Assembly (NCBI RefSeq): GCF_900091315.1
Contig: NZ_FLSP01000024.1
Coordinates: 32,682 to 96,681 of the forward strand
Source of the DNA: Streptomyces sp. DI166
GTDB lineage: Bacteria > Actinomycetota > Actinomycetes > Streptomycetales > Streptomycetaceae
DNA: 64,000 nucleotides
Direction of reading: 5' to 3'
Shown: positions 1-10,323 of the stretch, in pieces
Numbering within the stretch: position 1 is the first letter of the stretch
Layout: each line of letters opens with the position of its first letter
Notes under the pieces: generated by a model
Database searches by the model: none
Told to the model about the DNA's origin: nothing
What the model saw: only the letters and a program-made list of their open reading frames with translations
Program-made: the position numbers and the translations under genes

Positions 1-670
1 ACAGCTCCCGCTGCGCGCGGGCGAGGCGGGCGCGATCCCGCCGCTCGTGCCGGGGGTTGGCGATCTTCTCTCCGGTGGACAGGGTCACCAGGGAGGTGAT
101 CCCGGCGTCGATGCCGACCGCCGCCGTGGTGGCAGGCGCGGGGGTAATGGTGTCCTCGCAGAGCAGGGAGACGAACCAGCGGCCGGCCGCATCACGCGAC
201 ACGGTCGCCGTGGTGGGCACCGCACCTTCGGGGAGCGGACGCGACCAGCGGATGTCCAGCGGCTCCGTCATCTTCGCCAGGGTCAGCTCCCCGTCGCGCC
301 ACTTGAACGCGGAGCGGGTGTACTCGGCCGACGCGCGGGACTTCTTCCGCGACTTGAACCGGGGGTACTTCGCCCGCTTGGCGAAGAAGTTCCCGAACGC
401 CGTCTGAAGATGGCGCAGCGCCTGCTGGAGCGGGACCGAGGACACCTCCGTCAGGAAGGCGAGATCTTCGGTCTTCTTCCACTCCGTCAGCGCGGCCGAG
501 GACTGCACGTAGGAGATCCGGCGCTGCTCGCCGTACCAAGCGCGCGTGCGCTCCTCCAGCGCCTTGTTGTAGACGAGGCGGACGCAGCCGAACGTGCGCG
601 ACAGCTCCGCTGCCTGCTCGTCCGTTGGGTAAATGCGGTACTTGAAAGCCCGCTTGACCTGCTGCGTCAT
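1..670 (-). CDS. tnpB: RNA-guided endonuclease TnpB, IS200/IS605 family (5' part only)
   Basis: The reading frame starts at ATG 670 and runs off the left edge after about 223 residues, so only the N-terminal half is present. The start MTQQVKRAFKYRIYPT and the following FGCVRLVYNKALEER are typical of the TnpB helix-turn-helix region. FKSRKKSRASAEYT and the GIDAGITSLVTLS segment (near residue 188) carry the first RuvC aspartate. TnpB proteins are transposon-encoded nucleases guided by an RNA from the element's right end, which would lie beyond the window. No tnpA lies between this gene and the next one at 839, so the element looks like a tnpB-only (IS1341-type) insertion or a remnant. Whether the gene is intact cannot be judged here. 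Confidence 0.9.
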   Translation of the reverse strand, partial: MTQQVKRAFKYRIYPTDEQAAELSRTFGCVRLVYNKALEERTRAWYGEQRRISYVQSSAALTEWKKTEDLAFLTEVSSVPLQQALRHLQTAFGNFFAKRAKYPRFKSRKKSRASAEYTRSAFKWRDGELTLAKMTEPLDIRWSRPLPEGAVPTTATVSRDAAGRWFVSLLCEDTITPAPATTAAVGIDAGITSLVTLSTGEKIANPRHERRDRARLARAQREL

Positions 671-767
671 TCCTCACATTGAATCAGCTTCCGTGTGAGA
701 GGCGGCTGTTGGCCGGTGGTCGGAGGACGCCGGTCCGCCCTGGCGGCGAACCGGCTTTCCCTGCCCT

Positions 768-810
768 GCTCCGCAGGAGCTTCGTTTCCTCCCCCGGCTG
801 AAGCCGGGGG
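768..810. repeat. Two hairpins upstream of tnpB, probable IS end
   Basis: A perfect 9-bp stem with a 2-base loop (CCCCCGGCT / AGCCGGGGG) occupies 791-810, and a second small hairpin (GCTCC / GGAGC) occupies 768-780. Short hairpins of this kind mark the ends of IS200/IS605 elements, where they are recognised by TnpA or form part of the guide RNA. Their position 5' of tnpB fits a left end. A right-end remnant of another copy is also possible, because the two ends of these elements resemble each other. No gene is seen in 671-838. Confidence 0.55.
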
Positions 811-838
811 TATCCACGAAGGAAGAGCCCGATGAGCC

Positions 839-1786
839 TCAGGGGCCCTCGTCCGGGTCGTCGTCCTCGCGGAGTTCCGTGACCCGCTCCAGCAGGATCG
901 CCTCCCAGGCCAGTTCGAGCCGCCGGCGCAGCTCCGGCAGGGGGGTGCGGCCGGGCCTGTCGAGGGCCTCGGCGAGATGGATCACGGTGTCGCAGCGGGC
1001 CAGCCACAGGCCGCGCAGACACGGGCGGGCGCCGTAGCCCGCCAGGGTGGCGGCGCGCACGGCGGCCGGGGAGCCGACCGCGCGGGCGAGACCGGCGATG
1101 TCCTCGGCGGGGTCGCCGACCACCGCGTCGGTCCAGCCGAGGACCCCGCGCACCCGTCCGTCGGCGCTCACCACGAGGTGCTCGCCGGTCAGCCCGTGGT
1201 GGACGAGGACGGCGGTGCCGGGCTGGGCGGCGAGCTGCACCGCGGCCGGCGGGGTGAGCTGGTGCAGCCGGGCCGGGTCGAACTCGTCGGCCTCGGCGAG
1301 GCGGGCGGCGGCGCGTTCGGCGGCCCGGCGCAGCGCCTCCAGGGAGCGCGGGCCGGTGCGCGGCACGCCGATCGCCTCGGCCTGCCGTACGGACACCTCG
1401 CGCAGCCCCGTGAGCAGTCCCGCGAGGTCGGCCTCTCCGACGGCGGACACGTCGTGCACCTCGGCCGAGCCGCCGGGCAGCTTGGTGTCCAGGGTGTAGG
1501 CGAGACCGGGCGCCCACTCGCCGTGCGCGACGCTGGTGGGCACCGCGACCGGCAGGTGCGGCCGGACCAGGTCGCGCAGGCGCATCTCGCGGCGCTGGCG
1601 GACGGTGCCGTCCCGGTCGGGGGCGAGGCGCAGCACATGGCGGGCGCCGACCCACCAGGTGACGGCCTCGTCGCCGGGCGCGACGGGCCGGACCTCGGGT
1701 CCCGCGGTGTCGTCCGCGCCGTCCTTGAGCAGGGAACGGACCAGTCTGCGGACCGTGTCCGCGGTGGGTGTCGGTGCCTGGGTCAT
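839..1786 (-). CDS. Phosphotransferase-fold protein with degenerate catalytic loop (putative pseudokinase)
   Basis: The protein has 315 residues starting at ATG 1786 (MTQAPTPTADTVRR). It has the layout of the aminoglycoside/macrolide phosphotransferase (APH) family, including the C-terminal GDPAEDIAGLA block. The Brenner motif that should read HGDxxxxN is HHGLTGEH (residues 196-203), so the catalytic Asp is Gly and the Asn is His. The metal-binding Asp of the IDW motif is Gly217 (LGW). All three catalytic positions are therefore lost while the fold signature remains. This points to a binding or regulatory role, not a resistance kinase. It lies 95 bp downstream of the M24 peptidase gene on the same strand and may be cotranscribed with it. 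Confidence 0.75.
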   Translation of the reverse strand: MTQAPTPTADTVRRLVRSLLKDGADDTAGPEVRPVAPGDEAVTWWVGARHVLRLAPDRDGTVRQRREMRLRDLVRPHLPVAVPTSVAHGEWAPGLAYTLDTKLPGGSAEVHDVSAVGEADLAGLLTGLREVSVRQAEAIGVPRTGPRSLEALRRAAERAAARLAEADEFDPARLHQLTPPAAVQLAAQPGTAVLVHHGLTGEHLVVSADGRVRGVLGWTDAVVGDPAEDIAGLARAVGSPAAVRAATLAGYGARPCLRGLWLARCDTVIHLAEALDRPGRTPLPELRRRLELAWEAILLERVTELREDDDPDEGP

Positions 1787-1795
1787 GGTCGCGCC

Positions 1796-1841
1796 GTTGT
1801 CACTAGAGCCGGTGTTGCTGAAGCCGTTGTCACTGAAGCCG
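1796..1841. repeat. Short imperfect direct repeats in the M24-phosphotransferase gap
   Basis: The 95-bp gap holds imperfect direct copies of a roughly 15-base unit. GTTGTCACTAGAGCCG at 1796-1811 and GTTGTCACTGAAGCCG at 1826-1841 are the clearest, with a related copy between them. No ribosome binding site or promoter stands out. Function is unknown. Confidence 0.45.
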
Positions 1842-1881
1842 GCGCCCGGAGGAGGGGCCGGAACCGCTGCAATTGTCCTCC

Positions 1882-3006
1882 TCAGTCCACTATGGCCATC
1901 TCCCGGGTGGTGTTGTTCAGGCGCCTCCCCCCGTCCTCGGTGACCGTGACGATGTCCTCGATACGGACCCCGAAGCGGCCGGGCAGATAGATGCCGGGCT
2001 CCACGGAGAAGCACATGCCGGGCACCAGGGGCTGTTCCTCGCCCTCGACCATGTACGGCGGCTCGTGCGTGGTGACGCCGATGCCGTGCCCGGTGCGGTG
2101 AATGAAGTACTCGCCGTACCCGGCGTCCTCGATGACCGCGCGGGCGGCCCGGTCGATCTCCTGGCAGGCCACGCCGGGCCGTACCGCGCGGAAGCCCGCC
2201 TCCTGGGCCTCGCGCACGATGTCGTGGACCCGGCGCTCCTCCTCGGTGGGCTCGCCGACGTGGACGGTGCGGGAGGTGTCGGAGCCGTAGCCGCCGAGCA
2301 GGCCGCCGAAGTCGAGGACGACCGTGTCGCCGCGCTCGATGACCCGCTCGTCCGCCTCGTGGTGCGGGTCGGCGCCGTTCGGGCCGGAGGCGACGATGGT
2401 GAAGTCGACCTGGGAGTGCCCGTGCTCGCGCAGCAGCCGGGCCAGGTCGGCGGCGACCTCGGACTCCCTGCGCCCGGCGAAGGGCAGCCGCCGGATCTCC
2501 TCGTACGTGGCGTCCGCCGCCGCGCCCGCGGCCGCGAGGCGCTCCAGTTCCGCGGCGTCCTTCACCGCGCGGAGCATCGGCAGCGCCTCGGTGAGGGAGG
2601 CGTAGGAGGAGCCGGGCAAGGTGTGGGTGAGGCCGAGCAGATGCATGGCCCAGGCGTTGTCGCTGATCCCGAACCGGCCGCCGGGGTCCAGCAGGGCGGC
2701 GGCGACGGCGTAGGGGTCCTTGCCGTCGGTCCAGTCCCGCAGGGCCAGCGCGGGCCCGCAGGGCGCCTTGGCGGCGTCCGGGGCCTCCAGGGCGGGCACC
2801 ACCAGCTCGGGGTCGCGGCCGGGGACGAGGACGAGCAGGGTGAGCCGTTCGGTGACCGGGGGCGCGTATCCGGTGAGCCACACCAGGTCGGGCCCGGGTG
2901 CGACGAGCAGACCGGCGAGCCCGGCATCACCGGCGGCCCGCGCGGCGCGCTCCATACGGGCCCGGTAGTCCTCGGCGGTGAAGGGGGCGGGCGTCGGGGT
3001 GCTCAT
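1882..3006 (-). CDS. M24 family metallopeptidase, Xaa-Pro aminopeptidase type
   Basis: The protein has 374 residues from ATG 3006, with GGGAGG placed 5-6 bases upstream. It has the creatinase N-terminal domain (about 1-155) and the pita-bread M24 catalytic domain. All five dinuclear metal ligands are visible: Asp232 and Asp243 (LDFGGLLGGYGSDTSR), His307 (TGHGIG), Glu336 (VEPGIY) and Glu350 (VRIEDIV). Such enzymes remove an N-terminal residue preceding proline in the cytoplasm. No signal peptide is seen. The degenerate phosphotransferase gene lies just downstream on the same strand. Exact substrate is not evident, so a general peptide-salvage role is inferred. Confidence 0.9.
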   Translation of the reverse strand: MSTPTPAPFTAEDYRARMERAARAAGDAGLAGLLVAPGPDLVWLTGYAPPVTERLTLLVLVPGRDPELVVPALEAPDAAKAPCGPALALRDWTDGKDPYAVAAALLDPGGRFGISDNAWAMHLLGLTHTLPGSSYASLTEALPMLRAVKDAAELERLAAAGAAADATYEEIRRLPFAGRRESEVAADLARLLREHGHSQVDFTIVASGPNGADPHHEADERVIERGDTVVLDFGGLLGGYGSDTSRTVHVGEPTEEERRVHDIVREAQEAGFRAVRPGVACQEIDRAARAVIEDAGYGEYFIHRTGHGIGVTTHEPPYMVEGEEQPLVPGMCFSVEPGIYLPGRFGVRIEDIVTVTEDGGRRLNNTTREMAIVD

Positions 3007-3120
3007 CCGTGCCTCCCTGGACGGGTGAAGGTGACCACGGGCAGCATCCTGCCCGCACGGAGAGGGCGGCGCGAGCCGGTTGACGTTGTTTCCCCGGGGT
3101 TGTCGGGCCCGTCCGGCCCG

Positions 3121-3693
3121 TCAGGTCACCACGCCCGGCACCACGACGAGCTGCTGGTAGCCGCCACTGGCGTGGCGCACCGTCAAGGTGACCTCCCTGC
3201 CGGGGCGGGCCTTCGCCACCGCGCGGGCGAGGTCGGTCGCGCTGTCGACGCGGGTCCTGCCGAAGGCGAGGAGGATGTCGCCGCGCACCAGGCCCGCCGC
3301 GTAGCCGGGGCCCGGGACGTGGACGCCGACGAGCCGGGCGCCCGCCTTCTCGGCGTCCACCGCCTCCACGCCCAGCGTCGCGCGGGCGGCGCTCGCGGCC
3401 GGGGCGGGCCGGGGTCCGAGCGAGGCGGAGGGGGCGGCGTGGGCGCGGGTGCTCGCCTGCTGTGCCTGCTGGGCCTCGGCGAGTTTGCTCATCCCGATCA
3501 CCGTGGCGCCGACGGTGCCGAGTCCGACGCCGGACAGCACCAGGACCGCGCCGACGAACAGCGCGAACAGGGCGGTGGTGAACCGGCGTCCGCGCCGGCG
3601 CGCGGCGCGTGGTCGCGGGGTGGGTGTCGTGCGCGGGCCGTCGCCGGGCTCCCGGCCGGGCATCGGCTTGGGGCGCAACGCGGTGTGTTCCAT
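3121..3693 (-). CDS. Single-pass membrane protein with a PDZ domain
   Basis: The protein has 190 residues from ATG 3693, with GGAGG 7 bases upstream. A basic, proline-rich cytoplasmic N-terminus (about 1-38) is followed by one hydrophobic segment (TTALFALFVGAVLVLSGV) and an Ala/Pro-rich linker. A PDZ domain fills about residues 105-190, with VHVPGPGYAAGLVRGDILLA as its carboxylate-binding region. No protease domain is attached, unlike in HtrA. It is probably an extracytoplasmic adaptor or scaffold that binds C-terminal peptides. The partner is unknown. Confidence 0.75.
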   Translation of the reverse strand: MEHTALRPKPMPGREPGDGPRTTPTPRPRAARRRGRRFTTALFALFVGAVLVLSGVGLGTVGATVIGMSKLAEAQQAQQASTRAHAAPSASLGPRPAPAASAARATLGVEAVDAEKAGARLVGVHVPGPGYAAGLVRGDILLAFGRTRVDSATDLARAVAKARPGREVTLTVRHASGGYQQLVVVPGVVT

Positions 3694-3816
3694 GGATCGC
3701 CTCCGGACGGAGAACCGCGGTCGGCCTCGGGCTGAGGGCTGCGGTCCGGCTCCGGCTGAGGACTACCCGGCGCTCCGGCGCACAACGTGCCACGAACGAG
3801 TGAGACTGACGCCCGC

Positions 3817-4701
3817 TCAGGAGCGGAAGTCCGGACCCTCCCCGGACGTCAGTGCGAACGCCAGCTCCTGTGCCGCGCCCCGGAGTGCGCCCGCGTGCAC
3901 CAGCTCCGTGCGGTGGACGATCCGGGGCTCGGTGACCGGGACGGCGACCGCGCCGGGCACCCCGGTCGCGGCCCACCGGGGCAGCAGGGTCAGGCCGTGG
4001 CCCGCGGCGGCGAGAGCGGTGAGGGCGCGTACGTCGGCGCCCTCGTAGCGCAGGGCCGGGCGGAAGCCGTGGCCGCCGACCGCCGCGCGGAGCCGGTCGA
4101 GCGGCGGGCCCGCCCCGGGGGCGTCGAGCCAGCGGGCGTCGACGAGGTCGTGCAGGCTCAGCCCGGGACGCCGGGCCAGCGGATGGGCCGCGGGCAGCAG
4201 CACGCAGACCGGTTCCTCGCCCGCGCCGCGTGTGGTCAGCGGTGCCACGTCCGGCATCCGCAGCGGGTCGCTGGGGGCGGCGAGGCCGTCGACGAGGCCC
4301 AGGTCGGCGGTGCCGGTGGCGACGGCCGCCGGGACGCCGTCCCGGGGCAGCACCTTCAGGGTCACCCCGGCCGCCGGGAGCGCGGCCAGGACCGCCGGGC
4401 CGAGGGCGGTGGGCGCGGCGGCGAGCGTCAGCCCGCGCGGGGGCGCCGCGGCCAGCCGTACGACATCCGCGCGGGCCGCGTCCAGGCGCAGCAGCAGGGG
4501 TTCCGCGTGCTCCAGGAGGCGGGCGCCCGCCTCCGTGGGGGCGACCGGGCGGCGGGTGAGGAGCGGGGCGCCGAGGTCCTGTTCGAGGGCCGCGATGTGC
4601 TGGGACACCGCCGACTGGGTGTAGCCGAGTGCGCGGGCGGCCTCGGAGAAGGAGGCGAGGCGGGCGACGGTGACGTAGGTGCGCAGCAGGTGCGGGTCCA
4701 T
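3817..4701 (-). CDS. LysR family transcriptional regulator
   Basis: The protein has 294 residues from ATG 4701. The winged HTH fills about residues 1-60 (ARLASFSEAARALGYTQSAV) and is followed by the linker helix and a LysR substrate-binding domain. It is transcribed divergently from the amidotransferase-like gene at 4790, with only 88 bp between the two starts. That is the classical arrangement in which a LysR protein controls both itself and its neighbour. The effector cannot be predicted. Confidence 0.88.
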   Translation of the reverse strand: MDPHLLRTYVTVARLASFSEAARALGYTQSAVSQHIAALEQDLGAPLLTRRPVAPTEAGARLLEHAEPLLLRLDAARADVVRLAAAPPRGLTLAAAPTALGPAVLAALPAAGVTLKVLPRDGVPAAVATGTADLGLVDGLAAPSDPLRMPDVAPLTTRGAGEEPVCVLLPAAHPLARRPGLSLHDLVDARWLDAPGAGPPLDRLRAAVGGHGFRPALRYEGADVRALTALAAAGHGLTLLPRWAATGVPGAVAVPVTEPRIVHRTELVHAGALRGAAQELAFALTSGEGPDFRS

Positions 4702-4789
4702 GGCGACCAGGATGACATCAGCTCTGCTTATCGGAAGTGCAGGGATCATCGTTGGACGTGAACTCGCGACGGCGCCCAGGATGAACGCC
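4702..4789. promoter_or_regulatory. Divergent promoter region between lysR and the amidotransferase-like gene
   Basis: This 88-bp interval separates two divergent starts. It is the only place for both promoters and the LysR operator. It is less GC rich than its surroundings around 4720-4760. No single clear T-N11-A palindrome was settled on by eye. Confidence 0.5.
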
Positions 4790-5506
4790 ATGACCGAGCC
4801 CCTCGCGCGGGTCGCCCTGGTCGGCGACCGCTCCCCCAATGTCGTGTCCCACACCCGGCTGCCTCTCCTCCTCGACGCGCTCGCCGACCGGGAGCGGCTG
4901 CTCCTCGACGCGTACTGGGTCCCCTCCTGGCAGGCCGCCGCCGGGCCCGGTGCCGTGGACGGCTTCGACGCGGTGTGGGTGGTACCGGGCAGCCCGTACC
5001 GCAGCGAGGCCGGGGTGCTCCGGGCGATCCGCGCCGCACGTGAGGGGGGCATCCCCTTCCTCGGGACGTGCGGCGGCTTCCAGCACACGCTGCTGGAGTA
5101 CGCCCGCGAGGTCTGCGGGCTGACCGGCGCCGCCCACGCGGAGAACGACCCGGACGCCGCCGACCCGCTGATCGAGCCGCTGGCCTGCTCGCTGGTGGGT
5201 CACGAGGGCGCGGTGCTCGTGGAGCCGGACTCGCTCGCGCGGTCGGTGATCGGCGCGGAACGGACCGTCGAGCGCTACTTCTGCGCCTACGGCGCCACCC
5301 GCCACCTCGACACCCTGACCGCGCACGGACTGCGCTTCTCGGGGCACGACGAGGACGGCCACGTCCGCATCGCCGAACTGCCGGACCACCCCTTCTTCCT
5401 GGCCTCCCTCTTCCAGCCGGAACTGTCCGGCGACGGCTCCCGCCCGCACCGGATGGTCTCGGCGTGGGCCAGGGCGGCGGTGGAACGGGCGCGCGGCCGG
5501 AGGTGA
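4790..5506 (+). CDS. CTP-synthase-C-terminal-like glutamine amidotransferase, His of the triad replaced
   Basis: The protein has 238 residues. ATG 4790 is preferred over ATG 4781 because AGGA sits 8 bases upstream of it. The class I amidotransferase nucleophile elbow is clear (FLGTCGGFQHT, Cys94). The triad region that normally reads HPE is FQPEL near the C-terminus, so the catalytic His appears to be Gln. From memory this substitution recurs in the family annotated as CTP-synthase C-terminal region-related proteins. Glutaminase activity is therefore doubtful, and the true substrate is unknown. The divergent LysR gene is the likely regulator. Confidence 0.75.
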   Translation: MTEPLARVALVGDRSPNVVSHTRLPLLLDALADRERLLLDAYWVPSWQAAAGPGAVDGFDAVWVVPGSPYRSEAGVLRAIRAAREGGIPFLGTCGGFQHTLLEYAREVCGLTGAAHAENDPDAADPLIEPLACSLVGHEGAVLVEPDSLARSVIGAERTVERYFCAYGATRHLDTLTAHGLRFSGHDEDGHVRIAELPDHPFFLASLFQPELSGDGSRPHRMVSAWARAAVERARGRR

Positions 5507-5538
5507 GGCCGAGGGCCGGACCAGCAGGCCGGCGGGGG

Positions 5539-5584
5539 TGACAGTGGACGGCCCAGGGTCACTGTCAGTGGGGGCTGTTACGTT
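5539..5584 (+). promoter_or_regulatory. Inverted repeat and -10 box of a probable leaderless promoter
   Basis: A perfect 8-bp inverted repeat (TGACAGTG at 5539-5546 and CACTGTCA at 5560-5567) is followed by a TANNNT-type -10 box, TACGTT, at 5579-5584. The ATG at 5592 begins 7 bases after the box and has no Shine-Dalgarno sequence, which fits leaderless transcription. The inverted repeat would lie over or next to the -35 region and could be an operator. It could also act as a weak terminator for the upstream gene. Confidence 0.5.
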
Positions 5585-5591
5585 CTGTGAC

Positions 5592-7121
5592 ATGACCGAC
5601 GACGCGCTGCGCACCCTGCGCCAGAACCCACGCCTGGCCGACCTGGCCGCGTTCCCGTTCGACTTCGACCTGAGCCGGGCCGAGCACGGCGAGCCGGTCC
5701 GCCTGGCCTCGGGCGCGCCGATCGAGGCCGTGGCGGGAGACGGGGCGGGCGGCACGTATTTCGTGTGCGCGGGCGGCCCGATGCTCTACGCCGACTCCGA
5801 GGGCCGGGCCGGGATCATCGGCTCCACTGCCGACGAGGCGCTCCAGGTGGTGCTGGGCCTGCCGTGCTGGTTCGACTTCGTGGACCTGTCGCCTGGGGAC
5901 GGCGCGGAGGTGATCCTCGCGCGGGCCGCGCAGGCGCTCCGCGAGGACGACCGCTTCGAGGCGGCCCGCGCCGAACTGCGCGCCGCGCTGGGCTTCCCCG
6001 ACCGCTCCCCGGTGGAGCTGGTGGCCCTGCTGCACTCCGCGCTTCTGCGCACGGAACCCGACTTCGTGCTGCTCAACGACGAGGAGGGCGGGGCCTACGA
6101 CCTGCTGGACCCGCATCCGCGCCCGCCCCTGTGGGAGCCGGTGCTGGCACAGGGCCGCGCGGATCTGGCCCTGCTGCGCACGGGCGACCGCGCCGACCGG
6201 GACGCGGTCGCCGATGACCCGGTACGGCGCCGACTCGCCCTGCGGGCCGCGCAGTTCGACCGTGCCGAGGGCGACGGAGACTGGCTGCGGCAGTTGCTGC
6301 GCCGGGAGGCGGAGTCGTCGATGACGGACGAACTCCGGCTCGCCGCCGTCCTCGTGGGGCGGTACGGGGACGTCGCCGACCTGCCCCTGCTGCACGAGGT
6401 CCGTGAGACCGACTTCGACACGCACTGCGGGCTCAGCGAGATGCCCGAGCCGGGCGCGGACGCCGCCGAACTGCTGCGCTGGGCCGAGGAGCTGGACGAG
6501 TGGATGTTCGGCTCCGATCCGGACGACGAGCCCCTGTCCCTGTGGACCGGGCTCGCCCTGGACCAGGGCATGACGGAACTGGCCCGAGTCCCGCTGATCC
6601 GCGCGCTGGACGAGATCTTCCTGGACCAGAGCAGGCTCCGGCGGACCGACGATCCGAGCCGCCTGGACACCTCCGAGCTCAGCTGGCTGGCCACCGAGTT
6701 GGAACGAGCGGGCGATCTCGGGCAGGCGCTACGCGCCCGCCGTCTGTATGCCTCCCTCCAGGAGACGGCGTGGGACCGGATATCGGCCCTGCGCGACCAG
6801 GCCCGGCTGGAGCGGGAGGACGGGCAACTCCCGCGAGCCGTGCGCTCGCTGGCCTCGATACGCGCCATCCTGGCCGACCCCGGCGACGACTCCCTGACGC
6901 ACTGGGACCGCGTCAACCACAGCCGGTTCACCGTCGAGGAGCACTACGCCCTCACCCGGGCCCTCGCCGACGCCGGTCTCATCGAGGAGGCCGGCGCACT
7001 GCTCGCCGCGGCGGACGCGATGCTCGGCGGGCTCTCGGGGCAGGGACTGGAGCGCCTGCGAGAGCTCGCCGAGGAGACCGCCGAACGGGTCCGGGACCCC
7101 CGGGACGTCGATCCGGCCTGA
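5592..7121 (+). CDS. Hypothetical protein with helical-repeat-like C-terminal half
   Basis: The protein has 509 residues from ATG 5592. The N-terminal part (about 1-115) contains an FDFDLSRAEHGEPVRLASG segment and an ICEA-free, beta-rich stretch FVCAGGPMLYADSEGRAGII, somewhat like SUKH-type domains. The middle is acidic. The C-terminal third (about 350-500) is a run of helices resembling TPR pairs (LERAGDLGQALRARRLYASL and following). There is no signal peptide or membrane segment. I do not recognise the family well enough to name a function. It converges with geosmin synthase, whose stop lies 4 bp away. Confidence 0.7.
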   Translation: MTDDALRTLRQNPRLADLAAFPFDFDLSRAEHGEPVRLASGAPIEAVAGDGAGGTYFVCAGGPMLYADSEGRAGIIGSTADEALQVVLGLPCWFDFVDLSPGDGAEVILARAAQALREDDRFEAARAELRAALGFPDRSPVELVALLHSALLRTEPDFVLLNDEEGGAYDLLDPHPRPPLWEPVLAQGRADLALLRTGDRADRDAVADDPVRRRLALRAAQFDRAEGDGDWLRQLLRREAESSMTDELRLAAVLVGRYGDVADLPLLHEVRETDFDTHCGLSEMPEPGADAAELLRWAEELDEWMFGSDPDDEPLSLWTGLALDQGMTELARVPLIRALDEIFLDQSRLRRTDDPSRLDTSELSWLATELERAGDLGQALRARRLYASLQETAWDRISALRDQARLEREDGQLPRAVRSLASIRAILADPGDDSLTHWDRVNHSRFTVEEHYALTRALADAGLIEEAGALLAAADAMLGGLSGQGLERLRELAEETAERVRDPRDVDPA

Positions 7122-7125
7122 GCAC

Positions 7126-9306
<2,181 letters not shown>

Positions 9307-9471
9307 CTACCCGGGGCCCCGGGCGGGCATCCGTACGCCGGGACATGATCACACCATCGCGTGAAACCGACGGAAACCGGCCAACTCCGCATGCGTACTG
9401 TGGTGTTCCGGTTACGGTCCGCCGCGCCGGGTGCTCTTGCCGAGGCCCGGCGGTGGCGCCACCGTGTTCGC

Positions 9472-10323
9472 ATGACCTCCTTCACGCTCCCCCATGAGCT
9501 GCACGGCGACGGTGCCCACAAGGTGTTCGCGGTGCACGGCTGGTTCGCGGACCGGTCGGCGTACGCGAGCGTCCTGCCGGACCTCGACGTCCTGTCCTTC
9601 ACCTACGCGCTGGTCGATCTGCGCGGGTACGGCGAGGCGAAGGACGCTGCGGGGGCGTATACGACGGCCGAGGCGGCCCAGGATCTGCTGGAGCTGGCCG
9701 ACCGGCTCGGCTGGGAGCGTTTCTCGGTCGTCGGGCACTCGATGGGCGGCTCGGTCGCCCAGCGGCTGCTGGCGCTGGCGCCCGAGCGGCTGCGGCGGAT
9801 CGTGGGGGTCTCCCCGGTGCCCGCCTCGGGGCTGCCGCTCCCGGCGGAGCAGTGGGAGCTGTTCGCGGACGCGGCGCACCTGCCGGAGAACCGCCGCGCG
9901 ATCATCGACTTCACCACGGGCGGGGTGCGGCCCGCGGCCTGGCTGGAGCGCATGGTGGCCCGTTCGCTGGCGGTGAGCGACCCGAAGGCGTTCCGGGCCT
10001 GGCTGGACTCCTGGGCCGGGGAGGACTTCCACACCGAGGTGGCGGGTGCCCGGGTGCCCGCCCTGGCCTTGGCGGGGCGGCTCGATCCCGCGCTGTCGGC
10101 GGGCCTGCTGCGGGAGACCTGGCGGCGCTGGTACCCGTACGGCGAGGTGCGGGAGCTCGCCGGGGCCGGGCACTACGCCATGGACGAGTCCCCGCTGGAG
10201 CTGATCCAGGTGGTGGAGGCGTTCCTGGACGCGGACGACGGGGACGACACCGACGACCTGGACGAGTTGAACGACCTGGACTACGCGGACGGGTCCTGGG
10301 CGGCCGAGGGTGAGCAGGCGTGA
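9472..10323 (+). CDS. Alpha/beta hydrolase
   Basis: The protein has 283 residues from ATG 9472. It has the oxyanion segment VFAVHGWFADRS near residue 20, the nucleophile elbow GHSMGG around residue 85, and a late GAGHYAMDES segment supplying the catalytic His. The last 25 residues are an acidic tail rich in Asp. The stop overlaps the GTG start of the P450 gene by four bases, so the two are translationally coupled. They probably act on the same substrate, perhaps an ester or lactone. No secretion signal is seen. Confidence 0.85.
   Translation: MTSFTLPHELHGDGAHKVFAVHGWFADRSAYASVLPDLDVLSFTYALVDLRGYGEAKDAAGAYTTAEAAQDLLELADRLGWERFSVVGHSMGGSVAQRLLALAPERLRRIVGVSPVPASGLPLPAEQWELFADAAHLPENRRAIIDFTTGGVRPAAWLERMVARSLAVSDPKAFRAWLDSWAGEDFHTEVAGARVPALALAGRLDPALSAGLLRETWRRWYPYGEVRELAGAGHYAMDESPLELIQVVEAFLDADDGDDTDDLDELNDLDYADGSWAAEGEQA

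Noticed and set aside
839..1786. Aminoglycoside resistance gene
   Set aside because: The catalytic Asp, Asn and metal-binding Asp are replaced, so resistance activity is not supported.
839..2881. Fusion of M24 peptidase and phosphotransferase
   Set aside because: The long frame joins them only through a shadow frame of the peptidase gene. The real start MTQAPTPTAD lies at 1786.
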